From contig CM076960.1 of the NCBI GenBank assembly GCA_039566865.1, positions 18,334,501-18,398,500 of the forward strand: a stretch of DNA of 64,000 nucleotides, given 5' to 3'. Every line of letters starts with the position of its first letter. Positions within the stretch are counted from its first letter, which is position 1. The position numbers were made by a program, and so were the translations under genes. Source of the stretch: Aurelia coerulea (Eukaryota > Cnidaria > Scyphozoa > Semaeostomeae > Ulmaridae). The notes under the pieces were generated by a model. The model had not been told where the DNA came from, made no database searches, and saw only the letters and a program-made list of their open reading frames with translations. Positions 34,226 through 45,227 of the stretch are shown in pieces.

Positions 34226-34751
34226 AGCATAGGTTCCAAATCTTTAACTCGGCGTAAGAAGGTTGGTGTAAAATTCTATGATCTATTTCTTCTGATTGAA
34301 TGGCTTGAAAGAAACTTTAGATACTGATCTATTATTCTACCGTTGGACTTTTCAGAAGTTTTGAATATTTTTTGAAATTATAGCGTATCTTGCATTTCAA
34401 CTCATTTGAGGATGTGACGTCATCAAATTTCTAAATCATTAACCAGAAGAGTGATACACTTTTGCTTGATACCATATTGTAGACATCCATAAACTATGGT
34501 TTTCTTCTAAACTATTTTATGTTGGGTCAAACAGTTCAGAAATTACGATTGATTTTAAGTTTTTTTGAAAATTTTTCTTGAATTCTTCAAAAAGAAAAAA
34601 AACACTCTAATTCTGAAAATATTGAAGATTTCAGAAAGGTCCAACGGTAGAATTATAGAAAAATAGCTAAAGTGTCTTTGAAGTAATTCAGTTCAAAGAA
34701 ATAGGTTATTGAATTTTACACCAGCCTTTTTAAAGATTTGGAACCTATGCT
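34226..34751. mobile_element. Mutator-like foldback MITE, copy 3, in the KLHL 5' intron
   Basis: Ends AGCATAGGTTCC...GGAACCTATGCT; flanks taagtataa and ttagtataa, an 8/9 match for the 9 bp duplication. The right end lies only 28 bases before the acceptor dinucleotide at 34778-34779 of the first coding exon. Confidence 0.9.
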
Positions 34752-34801
34752 TTAGTATAACATGCTTGATTTTTTACAGGTGACTAATATACTGTATCAA
34801 G

Positions 34802-37800
34802 ATGCCTCCCATTAGCCTCCTTGGCGATGTAGACATGGCAATTCCTGTCCCACCCTTTAAGAACAAAGAGCATCATAGAGGAGCGTTTATTGTGCTGAAA
34901 ACAATGCGAGAACAACATGTCCTGACAGATGTTGCCATTTCTGCAGGAAGTAAAGAAATAAGAGCGCACAGAGCAGTGCTAGCTTCAGCAAGTCCGTATT
35001 TCTATGCGATGTTTACTGCAGATCTGTCGGAAAGCAAGCAAGAAGTTGTTACTTTGAAAGAAGTAGATCCTGATGCACTAGAACTGCTTATTGAATATTG
35101 CTACACTGCTGAAGTGCCTATAAACGAAGAAAATGTTCAGGTTTGTGATGATTTTCATACATTTGAAATCATTTGTTGTATGCTAGTTATTTGTTCATTT
35201 TTTTTTTTATATATTCAATTAAAAATTTACAATACATGTTACAGACTACTTTACCTACAAACTACTTTACAATACTACAAGGACGATGCCACAAGGAGCA
35301 AAAGTCTATGTCTACCCCATGGCATTGTTTAAAAAAAAATGCATACAATTTTACATAGATGCTACAAACAATGCTACAAACAATAAAAAGAAGAAAAACG
35401 ATGACTGTGGCCTGTCTAACATTAGATGTCTGGTCGGGGCTGTAATTTGCCCAAAAAATGTAAATTTTTCTTTGTTAATGATACAGTACAGGCCCTGCGC
35501 GCATTGACATGACAAAAGTTCTTGACGTCATGATATGCAGGGCTAAAAAAAAACCACGAAGCTTGGTATCGACGCTACCAAGGAGGTAGCTGAAATCCTG
35601 AAATTTCCAAGGGAAAAAGGAAAAAGAAACAGAAAGCAAGGGAAAAGGAGAGAAAAGCGAGGCATATCTCAAATTCGCAAATCAAAGGCATTTCAATGAA
35701 ATTTACTGCAGTGAAATTAGGTGAAATTTCCAATGGTAAGTTCCATGATTGGAGTCACTAGTAATAAGTTATCAAAATTCTCATAGCTCAATAAGTTTCT
35801 ACGTACGAGCTTCACTTGTATTCTAAACTGTGTTCTACAATAAGACTGAAATGACTTGATTAACACTTTATACTAACTGTCACAAGAGAGGGCACAAGTC
35901 TTTGTGAAATCTATCATAACTAAATGTCATAGCTAAATTCACTGGAGGATCCTAACTCACAATGATATTTTGACAAAGTCACATAAATGAAGCAAATGAT
36001 TTTCAAGTTCAATTTCCACTAAATGACATTTTTGTTCCGATTCGCATCTTTTTCATACTTTTTGATCAATTGTGCTTTAGTTTGTAAGTTTGTTAGACTG
36101 GCTTGTAGTTAGCTGAGTTATTGTGTAGCTGTGCCATGGTTATTTCAGGAAGTAAAGGTTTGAAACTTATTCGTTTCTTTATCTAAGGCAATCGTTTCTA
36201 AGAGAAATCTTATGACAGTGCTCAAAAGCAGTTAAACATTTTCATCAGTAATTTGTCATAAATTTGTTTCCAACGTTATTTTGAAATATTTTTTTCTACA
36301 GACACTACTGCCAGCTGCAGGACTCCTTCAGTTAAATGATGTTATCAATGCATGTTGTGAATTTCTCAAATCCCAGTTGCACCCCACCAACTGCCTTGGT
36401 ATTAGATTGTTTGCGGACATGCACTCTTGTCGTGATTTGATGCAAGCAGCACATTCATACATTGAACAACATTTCACAGAAGTTATGTCTTGTGAAGAAT
36501 TTCTTCAGCTATCAGCTGAAAGTATTATTGAATTCATAGCAAGTGATAGATTGTCTGTTCCTTCTGAGGACAAGGTAAGTTTTTATTTCCGAAGTTTTGA
36601 AGATGTAGAGGTAAAATTTCTTTAGAATTAGCTACTGCAGATATTCCATGGGTTGTAGGATAAATTGAGGCTCTCAAATTGGTATGAAAAAAGAATATAA
36701 ATCACCTTATCTCCTTCTTGTGTTTGTATTTATCTCTACCTTTTGGGGCAGCAAATAAGCTTCTTTCAGGTCTAGCACTGCAAGCATTCACTTAGGCCCA
36801 TCTCATTGTTTAAAATAACTGCCAAAGTTTCAAACTACAAAATCTCGTACTGGTTTGCTCCTTCCTTGTTACAATGCAACGTATATGAAATTTTGAAATC
36901 CAAAAGCTAGGAGCAAACCAAAATGATATTTTCTAAGTTGAGACTTCGGCAGTTATTCTAAACAACGAGATGGGCCTAAGTGAATGCTTGCTGTGTTAGA
37001 CCTGAAAGAAGCTTATTTGCTGCTCCAGAAGGTAATGATAAAGACAAGCACAAGAAGGAGACAAGGTGATTTATATTCTTTGTTTCATACCAATTTAGTT
37101 CATTCATAGGGTCCAAATTTATCCTACAACCCATGGATATTTTATTATAAGAATTGGAATCTCTCATTCTGATGAAGAAACCACAGTACCAATAATGCAT
37201 AGAAAAGAAGGACCATAACATATCCAAACCTAAGAAAAACCAAGTGACACAAGAAAAGGATCCTAATTTATTTTTGCTAATTTCTAGGGAGTTAAAAAAC
37301 AAAAGCAACTAGAAATGGCTCATGAAACAACTTCACAGTTTTGCAGATAAATTTTTAGAGTTACTGTAGATGTAGGAAACTTTATCATCAATGAAAAGTG
37401 CGAAAATTTGGCTGGGTAGCACATAATAGCGATTTCGGATTTTACGAAATGATGACCAGATGGTCAACAAATAAATTCTAAAATTGTGAAAAATCGTCGA
37501 ATTTAGAGAAGAGACCAGTCTTAGAAATTTCTTTTCGTGCACTTATTTTCACTTGAGCCAAAGAAATAATGCTCCAACCAAATATATAAAGAAATTAATC
37601 TTTCAGAGAACGGGTTTTTATCATTGGGAAAGTTCTTTGCCTAATTTTAATTTGATTAAAATTCTTTGATTAGGCTATTCAAAAATTAATTGAAATTGCA
37701 AATAGAAAAAATAGTTTTCAGTTGATTGAAATTCTTTCAATTTTGCTCGAAACCTTTTTGTAACAAAATGTCTTTACTTCAAGGATCAAATTCTCATCAG

Positions 37801-39373
37801 CTCCTATCAGTGGGTCCTTCTATCGCTATTGAATACTTTCAAAGATTGGTCTTATTTGTACGAAATTTAGAGAAACGTTATTCATTCAAGACTCTTTTGC
37901 AGAGTAGCTAAAAGATTACTATCGTGACTTAAAATCTTGTTCCTTTCACCCATCAGGTATTCGAGGCTGTGATTGCATGGGTAAACTATGACGTTGCAAA
38001 TCGTGATTCGTCTCTGCCAAAATTAATTGAGTATGTCCGTTTGCCATTATTGCCACGTGACTATTTGATCGAAAGAGTCGAAACAGAGCCGCTCATCAAA
38101 CGCAGCTTTGCATGTAAAGATTTTCTAATCGAGGCTCTAAAGTATCACCTTGTGCCTCGCTTTCAGAGGAGTTATATCCAGTCGCCGAGAACGAGGTCTA
38201 GAGCCCCTGTTGGTTTTCCGAAAGTTTTGTATGTTGTTGGAGGGCAAGCACCAAAGGCTATTAGAAGGTATGTTGTCACTTTTTGTTCTTTGTTACCCTC
38301 TTAGTTTCTTTATATACGGTTTAAAGTCATCACTGTAAGGGAGCTTCCTACCTTGTGCCGATTAAAAAAACTACTAAAAATACATTTGATGAGCTGAAAG
38401 CTATTTAAAACACGACTCCCTGGAAGAACAGCAACGATTAACCTTTAATGATTTTCTTTTTTATTTATAGATAATGTTGATTGATAGAATTGTAAGCGTT
38501 GAATGTTATGACTTCCAGTTCGAAAAATGGTACAATTCTGCGGATATGCATTCTCGCCGTTGTCGAGCCGGTGTTGCTGTTCTAAATGATCTTATATATT
38601 GTGTAGGAGGGTTTAACGGATCATTACGAGTCCGGACTGTTGACTGTTACGATCCGCGTAAGGATGAATGGAGGCCGATCGCATCAATGGAAGCCCGTCG
38701 AAGCACTTTAGGCGCCGCTGTATTGAACGGTCTTCTTTACGCCGTTGGCGGATTCGATGGAACTGCAGGATTGAACTCGTGTGAAGCTTACGATCCACGT
38801 TCCAACGAATGGCGGCAAGTCCCTGCAATGAGCGTCCGCCGGAGCTCAGTTGGCGTCGGTGTACTGAGAGGAATGCTTTACGCTGTTGGCGGTTACGATG
38901 GTGCGTCTAGACAATGCCTTAACTCAGTAGAACGTTACGACCCAACTCGAAATGAATGGACAATGGTGGCGGATATGACGGTGAAACGAAGTGGTGCTGG
39001 AGTTGGCGTTCTTGGCGGTCTACTGTACGCCGTTGGCGGTCATGATGGGCCTCACGTTCGGAAAAGCGTCGAATACTACAACATCGAGAATAACACTTGG
39101 ACGTCAGTCGCTGACATGTCAATGGCGAGGCGTAACGCCGGCGTAACCACCATTGATGGTGTGATATATGTCGTTGGTGGTGATGACGGAACGAATAATT
39201 TAGCAACTGTCGAAATATATAATCCTCGAAACGATGAATGGATGACAATGCCCGCGCAAATGAGCACTGGGCGAAGTTACGCCGGACTTGTTCATATCGA
39301 TAAAGTTTACCCGACGAATCGCGAGGGGAATGGAAACTCGCAAAATGCCAATTCTGGGCCTTTTAATAAATGA
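34802..39373 (+). CDS. KLHL2/KLHL3: BTB-BACK-Kelch protein, KLHL2/KLHL3 type (Cul3 substrate adaptor)
   Basis: Four coding exons: 34802-35140, 36302-36574, 37957-38267 and 38497-39373; 1800 bases, 599 codons plus stop. An in-frame TGA 21 bases before the ATG fixes the start. Residues about 25-130 are the BTB domain (EIRAHRAVLASASPYF), about 135-240 BACK (HPTNCLGIRLFADMHSC), then six Kelch blades (YVVGGQAPKAIRSVECYDF, YCVGGFNGSLRVRTVDCYD, YAVGGFDG, YAVGGYDGASRQCLNSVE, YAVGGHDGPHVRKSVE, YVVGGDDG). The blades match vertebrate KLHL2/3 closely; the RRNAG turn, mutated in human KLHL3 hypertension disease, and the RRSSVGVG turn are kept. Vertebrate members bring WNK kinases to Cullin-3 for ubiquitination; Drosophila kelch acts on ring-canal actin. 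The 5' intron and the second coding intron carry foldbacks. Confidence 0.96.
35210..35325 (-). repeat. LINE-tail-like dispersed repeat, copy 4 (in KLHL intron)
   Basis: The core acaatactacaaggacgatg, then ccacaaggagcaaaag, then tgtctacccc. Same orientation as the copies at 13560, 21350 and 25605. The rest of this intron (35326-36301) has no feature beyond a small hairpin near 35490-35545 (ccctgcgcgcattgacatgac / gtcatgatatgcaggg). Confidence 0.5.
36641..37140. repeat. large foldback in a KLHL intron, about 200 bp arms
   Basis: The left arm contains ccatgggttgtaggataaat, ttggtatgaaa, gcagcaaataagcttctttc and cattcacttaggcccatctc. Each is complemented in order in the right arm, ending atcctacaacccatggatat. 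The spacer is about 100 bases. If transcribed, the pre-mRNA would carry a long hairpin. The rest of the intron (37141-37956) shows nothing. Confidence 0.85.
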
Positions 39374-39670
39374 CTGAATAATGTCGTTTGGATGTGAAAG
39401 CCGTCGATTGGAGTTCTGAAGTGAGGCATGGTTGAACAGTGATGAACTATTGCCGATTCAAGTTTCACCCATCAAATATCACATGTTATTGAAATTCACA
39501 GAATGGCTATTCCGGCCCGTTTGATAAGTGACTGAGTAAAATTTCTACAGGTTGTGAAAGTTATCGTTGGAATTCTGAAGTTGTTGGCGAAATATCACAC
39601 AAACGACGTATCACGCAATGAATATCACACGTTCTTGAAATTCGTAAAATAGTCAGTGACTGAGTAAAAT
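39374..39670 (+). repeat. tandem copies of the KLHL C-terminal codons and 3'UTR start
   Basis: About 158 bases after the real stop (39371) lies a second copy ending in TGA at 39529-39531; about 128 bases further a shorter third copy ends at 39657. The second copy would read SQNGYSGPFDK before its stop, against SQNANSGPFNK in the gene. Similarity continues into the following ctga(a/g)taa and gtgaaag..atcg(a)ttgga(g/a)ttctgaagt. Confidence 0.75.
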
Positions 39671-39945
39671 CCAAGAGCCTTAACAAGGAGTAGCAAAGGC
39701 CTGCTGATCTGTAAAGAATTGTTAAATTGAAAAGAATAATTAATTTAGTTATATTGCTGGTTTAAATTGTAGAATATGAATTTCTAGTTGGTAGAATCAA
39801 AGCTAGAGCACATATACGGCAGTTTTTTGTCGCAATCGACAGTTTTCCGGAGCATGTTTGAAGTTGTCGATAAACTAAAATGTGCTGTAGCGTCGTATAA
39901 AGACAAGATCTTATGTTGTTCCTCGATATATCTGGTTTAAACATG

Positions 39946-40290
39946 GATACTGTGGACACGATTTGTGTCGATCGTGTTGACAATACCTGGCCTTAATGTT
40001 CCTAAATGAATTAATGTATTTCGTTACCTTGCTTGTCTTCATTTCATTAATATCTCTGGTTTCTTGCTTTAGCAATCCATCCTTGCTTGCTTTCGGTGGT
40101 TTGTTATGATGGCCTAAGTTTTGAACGCACTGCGCTCTGAACGTTGTGAGCTGAGAACTAGTTCCCAGATCGAGAAAGCAGAGATATTAATGAACTGAAG
40201 ACAAGCAAAGTAATGAAATACATTTATTCATTTGGGAAAATTTAGGCCAGGTATTGTGGCAAGATCGAAACAAATCGTGTCCACAATACG
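39946..40290. repeat. foldback with about 125 bp arms
   Basis: Arms contain atactgtggacacgatttgt, caatacctggcct, gcttgtcttca and attcattaatatctct-like words, with complements on the right ending acaaatcgtgtccacaatac. Non-coding. Confidence 0.82.
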
Positions 40291-40319
40291 ATGTGTTAAG
40301 GTGGTAAATTCAAGGTGGC

Positions 40320-40640
40320 TACAGGGTGAGTCAAGAATAGTAAGCATCTCATGTTCAAACAAATTTTATAATTTACCTGACTGAAATCGGCCACTCCGTT
40401 TTGAAATCATGAGAGATTTTCTAAAGAAATCCCCTTCAGAAAAACTTCAGGGAAAACACGTGCTAAAACATTTATAAGTCATTGCTGTCAAGCAGAAGTA
40501 TTCAGAATATTTGATCATGATGTTATGCCATTTTGAAAGGTTTCTTGAAGGTGCTTTCTCAAGAAAATCCCTTGTAATTTCAGAACGGAGTGGCTGATTT
40601 CAGCCATGTAATTTTTAAAAGCTATTTGAAAATGTTCACT
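40320..40640. repeat. foldback repeat with cagggtgagtcaagaatagt end
   Basis: The left arm holds aatttacctgactgaaatcggccactccgtttt-like sequence, complemented at the right by aacggagtggctgatttcag, with agcatctcatgttcaaacaa opposed to ttgaaaatgttcact. The right terminus is not conserved. Confidence 0.65.
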
Positions 40641-40863
40641 ATTAAATGATACATTTGCCGATATTATTGTCTTTTTATCCAGGGAATAGTGACCTTTCAA
40701 ATGGGGATTGGTTTTTTACTCATCTGGTTCTATGCCAATCAACGGTTTACCGCAAATTAGCGTCACGGGGATTTGCAATGAGCGACAACTTATGCCCTTG
40801 CTAGCGACAAAAAATTCTGTTGTGTTCTCTAGTTTATTGATTTATGTCTACATTTAGTTATAG

Positions 40864-41202
40864 CATGGGTAGTTAGACACTGCTGGTGTGCTTCTATGGA
40901 GAAGAGCTGGATAATATGTATCTGCGGGGGACATTTTTTATAGTACTGCGGAGGAGATATCTGCGGGGGAAATTTTTTATAGTACTGCGGAGGAGATATC
41001 TGCGGGGGAAATTTTTATAGTACTGCGGAGGAGATATCGGAAGCGAAGAGAGAAGGAGAGAGAAGAATTCATTTTAATAGTTTAATTAATATTTTCGTCC
41101 TTTCGATATCTCCTCCGCAGTACTACAAAAAATTTCCCCCGCAGATACATATCATCCAGCGCTCCTCCATAGAAGCACACCAGCAGTGTCTAACTACCCA
41201 TG
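40864..41202. mobile_element. CATGGGTAGTTAGAC foldback MITE, copy 2, with internal triplication
   Basis: Ends CATGGGTAGTTAGACACTGC and complement; a perfect 7 bp duplication GTTATAG at 40857-40863 and 41203-41209. The left arm contains three tandem 39 bp units, tctgcgggggacatttttta-like plus tagtactgcggaggagata, at 40921-41037, while the right arm has one. Confidence 0.93.
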
Positions 41203-41209
41203 GTTATAG

Positions 41210-41640
41210 AATTTAGTTGTACAGACAAATGATTGAGTATGTACCGTATCTCATCGAATGAGCCGCCTCCCTTCAACTGAGCCTCAGAGGGACTTATGTA
41301 ATGAGTCTAAAGCCCCCTGCCTTACCAAGAATTAATTGACGCCGCATTTACACACGTCAAACGTTATGCTTTTGTTTTGTACAGTCATATTTTGAATTTC
41401 AAATTAATTCTTTCATTCCCCTTACTTGGAAAATAGAAGAAGTTGTGTCATTCAAGCTTGATAGTTAATATTCTCCCTGCTTTGTCTCAAATATCATGGC
41501 GTAGAAGTTTCGTTATAGATGGTTCTATTCCTTCCTATCTTTCCATTTGCCTTGCGTTGTGGCAAGTTCTTTTATAGATTTACTTGGCTCTTTGTTTTCA
41601 TTGCTTTAGAGCAGAGTTTTTAGTGGTAAAATGAGTAAAA
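41210..41640. other. intergenic stretch, nothing recognised
   Basis: No supported feature; a cctcccttcaactgagcctc segment near 41270 resembles parts of the G-rich repeat at 43118. Confidence 0.3.
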
Positions 41641-41710
41641 TGGGCGAGGGGAGGGGGGAGGGGTAAAGTTAGGGGTAATAAGGTGAGGGTGGGGGTGGGG
41701 GTGGGGGTAA
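41641..41710 (+). repeat. G-rich run with G-quadruplex potential
   Basis: The stretch holds gaggggaggggggagggg and then gtgggggtgggggtgggggt, i.e. four or more runs of at least four G spaced by single T. By sequence alone this fits a parallel G-quadruplex. Confidence 0.6.
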
Positions 41711-41908
41711 AATTTTAATTTGCGCCAAAGGCTTTGATCTTTGGCGGTTGGCTATAGGGGGTAAAATTGGTGAACTTGAAGGGTTTACAAGTTTGCGTTT
41801 GCAGAAAGCATAACAATCTGAATATATCCCATTCAAATCAATGTCGCACACTCTCCGTGAACAATGGACAGCCAAAGAAGCAATGCAGTGTCATTGTTCT
41901 GTTTGTAG

Positions 41909-42076
41909 CAGGGACGTAGGAAGCATCTCAAACTTGGAGGGGCACGACACTTCGAGGGCACTTTTTCCATTAAGCTAAAGGGGCATTTCCTGAAAACAAA
42001 AAGGGCACTTCTTTGTTTATTTCAAAATCTTGGGGGGGCACGTGCCCCCAATGCCCCCCCGGTTCCTACGTCTCTG
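41909..42076. mobile_element. hAT-like MITE, CAGGGACGTAGGAA family, complete
   Basis: CAGGGACGTAGGAAGC ... GGTTCCTACGTCTCTG, flanked by a perfect 8 bp duplication GTTTGTAG (41901-41908 and 42077-42084). The interior has gggcac and gtgcccc words. Non-coding. Confidence 0.92.
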
Positions 42077-42097
42077 GTTTGTAGAGAAGCCTATTAA

Positions 42098-42400
42098 AGG
42101 GGCTCCGTCGTCAAAATTTAAGCAAAACGATGATTTTTGCAGTTTTTTGAAAGGTGATATCATACAGGATTTTCGTTTTTTTTTCGAAATGAAAGTTGCT
42201 GTTTGGGCATTAATCCTTGTACTTCACTAAGGAACAAACCAAATATTCATATCTTCTACGATTGCTCGGATATAAGTGGGTTTTTAGCGGTCACTTTTTG
42301 TGGCTTGGGTGAAGCAACCAAACAAACTGCAGTGAACAAAGGATATTCGGCGACACGTGCGAGTTTACGGATTTGTTTACTGTTTGACGACGGAGCCCCT
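42098..42400. mobile_element. TTAA-flanked MITE, AGGGGCTCCGTCGTC family
   Basis: TTAA at 42094-42097 and 42401-42404 frames AGGGGCTCCGTCGTCAAA and the complement TTTGACGACGGAGCCCCT (arms with small differences). It starts 14 bases after the right target duplication of the hAT-like element. Open frames inside are artefacts. Confidence 0.88.
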
Positions 42401-42619
42401 TTAACCATTGCACACTCCCTCGAAAACGGTAGATCATGAACTGCAAAACAAGATTTTCTTGAAATTTATTAAAATTATTTGCCTTACCCATTTCATTCCC
42501 GTTTCACACCTGTAGATTCTACTCTCAATTAGATGGCGCTATTAGCTGTGCATATTTTTGTCAGCCTTATCCTTAACTGAAATAGTTAAATGTATAGAGT
42601 CACGATTAAAACTGTAAAA

Positions 42620-42756
42620 CGAGGGGCATTTCACTTATTCGAAAAAGCGTACGAGATCTTTTCAGAGCGAGAAGATTTTTACGCATTTTGATGGATTTAT
42701 CATGAAGATAAAAGGCCATAGAAATACGAAATTTTTTGGGAATGAAATGCCCCTCG
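42620..42756. mobile_element. small hAT-like MITE, CGAGGGGCATTTCA ends
   Basis: CGAGGGGCATTTCA is complemented at the right end; the 8 bp duplication CTGTAAAA is perfect (42612-42619 and 42757-42764). Length 137 bases. Non-coding. Confidence 0.88.
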
Positions 42757-42764
42757 CTGTAAAA

Positions 42765-43117
42765 TGTGTATAAAAAGTTCACAAAACTGATTAATAAAGA
42801 AGATGTTGATTTAGTCAAAGATTCATGATTGGATTAAGTTCCTTTGTCAATTTGCCTCAGACGTTTCTCTTGCATGTTTGGCTTGGAAATAAATACGGAT
42901 TGGTTATACCCTGCACAGCATAGGCTAAGAATCTTGATTGGTCATTTTCCAGCTATAGCTGCTCGAGTACGAAGGTGATACTGTCTTCTTATTTCCATAA
43001 AAATTACATCCGATCCGAGAGCTCCACAAGATTTATGGCTACTCTTCAAGGAACACCCATTTGGGTGCTCTTTTCTCAATCATTTAATATCTGTGATATT
43101 AGTACCACAAGAAAAAC
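42765..43117. other. intergenic stretch, nothing recognised
   Basis: No supported feature. Confidence 0.35.
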
Positions 43118-43520
43118 TCCATTAAGCCCCCGGTGGGGGGGACTTATTTAATTTCAGATAATCCAGAGGGGGCTTTGAAGGGGGCCTTATTAAAGAGGGG
43201 GCTTATTCACAAAGTCTGATGAAAGGATATAAATGATAGTTGTTTAGTTCTTTTACCCCATATTTGGCGGAGTCAACATACAATTTTACTAGTCAAATGT
43301 GCAGATTCGACACAGTTTTTATCCCAAACCATATCAAAATTAGTATGCAGACTTGTTTAGCTGAACAAATTGAAAATCTTTGGGGGCCTCTGGCATTTTG
43401 TATAGGTGGGAGGAGGGGAAGGGCACTTGATGGAGAGGGGGCTTATATGATGTCTTGGCTTAACAGGGAGGGGCTCATTAGGGAGGGGTGCTTGAAAGAG
43501 AGGGAGCTAAATAGAGTTTT
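43118..43520. repeat. repeat with iterated GAGGGGGCTTAT word
   Basis: Starts ccattaagcccccggtgggg; the word (g)agggggcttat or a relative (gagggggctttg, gaggggctcatta) recurs about six times. The right boundary is unclear. It resembles other elements here whose interior repeats their terminal word. Confidence 0.5.
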
Positions 43521-43544
43521 TAAGGTAACATCGGTTTGATTGTA

Positions 43545-44636
43545 CAGTAAGAACCCGCAAAATAGAAACCACTTCATAAGAAACCTCAGGCTGATTCTTT
43601 TGAGAAACAGTGCCCTCATATAAACAACTTCTCAGCCTGATTTTAGGAAGGTTTCTGATAGAAGGACCCCAAATAGATTTATATTTAATCATCTTTGTTA
43701 AAATCAGGTGGCAAATATTTTCAGAGATTTCATGCAAAAGCATCTCCATCTGCAGTATACTTGGCATGTATGCTATGGTCGAGTAAATTTAGAGAGAATG
43801 CTAGGTAACAAGAACATACTGTTTGATAGTGTTTGCTCTAGGTTTTCTTTAAAGATTTAAGTTGAAATCACTGAGGGTTTATTAACGATGTGATAAGAAA
43901 CCATTCAGCCTGTTTCCAGATTACACTCATTTTTTTTATAAGAAACTAAGGTCCGGGGCTGGTAGGCAGTTTCTTAAATTTTTGGGCCATTTTGCTACCA
44001 CAAGTTTCTTACTTGTTTCTTATATTTTTATTGCCGGACGTGTAGAGTTGATTTTGTCTTAAGGGGTCCCAAATTACTTAGTAAGTCTCTCAAAACGAGT
44101 AAATAACATGATTCGCACTCAAAATAATGTCCAAACAGTTGCTTTAACTGCACAATGTCAAAATATTTTTGAGTGTGACAGGAAAATTAAAACTGAAAAT
44201 TGCAGATTAGCTTTTTTCAATTCAGGTATTGTTGGGGATACGAATCATCAAAGTTCCAAGCTACGGTTATCCCCCAAAAAGGAAACCTGTGATCATGCGC
44301 AGACAGCATATTTTGGTTTGTGAAAAGAATGTGGGCGGAGAATCGAACCACAATCCAAACAAGGATTAGCAAAGAAACAAAGAGATTCTCGCGCATGGTA
44401 ATAGGTTCCCCAGCTGTTGATGTGCTTAGAACTTTACCAGCATAACAAAAGGCTTAGACAAAAGGGGCAGTCCTCGGTATCCTCAACAAGGTAGGGAAAG
44501 TTTCTTAGCTTTCGAAAAATTAAGCCTACCGTTTCTTATAAGCGGTTTCTTATAAACAAAACTGAGTGTAATGCTCTTAAGAAACTAAACGGGTTGTTTT
44601 GAAAAAAACAGGCTTCTGTTTTGCGGGTTATTAGTG
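43545..44636. mobile_element. pogo-like MITE, outer element with a nested insertion
   Basis: TA-CAGTAAGAACCCGCAAAATA ... TTCTGTTTTGCGGGTTATTAGTG-TA. The ends are related to the pogo-like element at 25201. The element at 43923-44571 is inserted at a TA inside it. Confidence 0.72.
43923..44571. mobile_element. TA-flanked MITE, ctggtaggcagtttctt family, copy B (nested)
   Basis: TA-CACTCATTTTTTTTATAAGA ... TTTCTTATAAACAAAACTGAGTG-TA. It has several internal gtttctta/aagaaac words, and a ggctggtaggcagtttctta segment shared with 10581-10907. It contains about 200 bases (44240-44450) absent from the shorter copy. Confidence 0.78.
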
Positions 44637-45227
44637 TAGATGAGTGAGTTCTCAGATTCCAGAGCTTCAAAGAGATATGATTGCCGCTCTAACCACTGAT
44701 CGAGGCCTCTGTTCTACCAAATAAAATCGCAGATATAAGTACCCACAAGAAATCACAAATATCGGTTTGACCTTCAACAAGAGCTTCTGCAGCTTGCGGA
44801 CATTGGATAAGAAATCTTTATCCAAGAATATTTGCACTATATTTAAGATTTCCCAAACCAAAATGATCCCCACAATAAAGCGCTACATTGATATTGATCT
44901 TAAGCATTATTAATCACAAAACTTTAGTCTTCATGATCGTTGAGTTAAGCTCCCTCAAAGTCATGTTTGAGCACCGAAATTTTGAGATTGTGAAACCAGA
45001 TTTTCTTGCCACTAAGTATTTAAACTTTGGGAGGGGTTTCCTGTGCAGTTATTCGTCAATTTGTTTCATAAGAACCACAAACGAAATCTCCAATATTGAG
45101 TTAGTTTTCGTCAGAAAAATTTGGTTCAGTCGTATGTACGGGAAGAGAAATCAATTTACCGCAAATACATGTTTTTGATGTGCTATTGTCTTGTTACATT
45201 CATCACAGTTATTGCTGTTGAACTGAA
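44637..45227. other. intergenic stretch with a tRNA-like A box on the minus strand
   Basis: The minus strand at about 44712-44640 reads gatcagtggttagagcggca, like a tRNA D-arm (TRGYNNARNNG), but the T-arm box is degenerate. It is a possible tRNA-derived SINE remnant. Otherwise nothing recognised. Confidence 0.3.

Noticed and set aside
38613..39267. Minus-strand frames across the Kelch exon
   Set aside because: Antisense shadows; the plus-strand Kelch blades are unambiguous.
44325..44365. B-box-like ggttcgattctcc on the minus strand
   Set aside because: No A box upstream and no cloverleaf; it lies inside a MITE.
44640..44712. tRNA-like D-arm on the minus strand (cagtggttagagc)
   Set aside because: Degenerate T-arm and missing bases before the D-stem; mentioned only as a possible SINE remnant.
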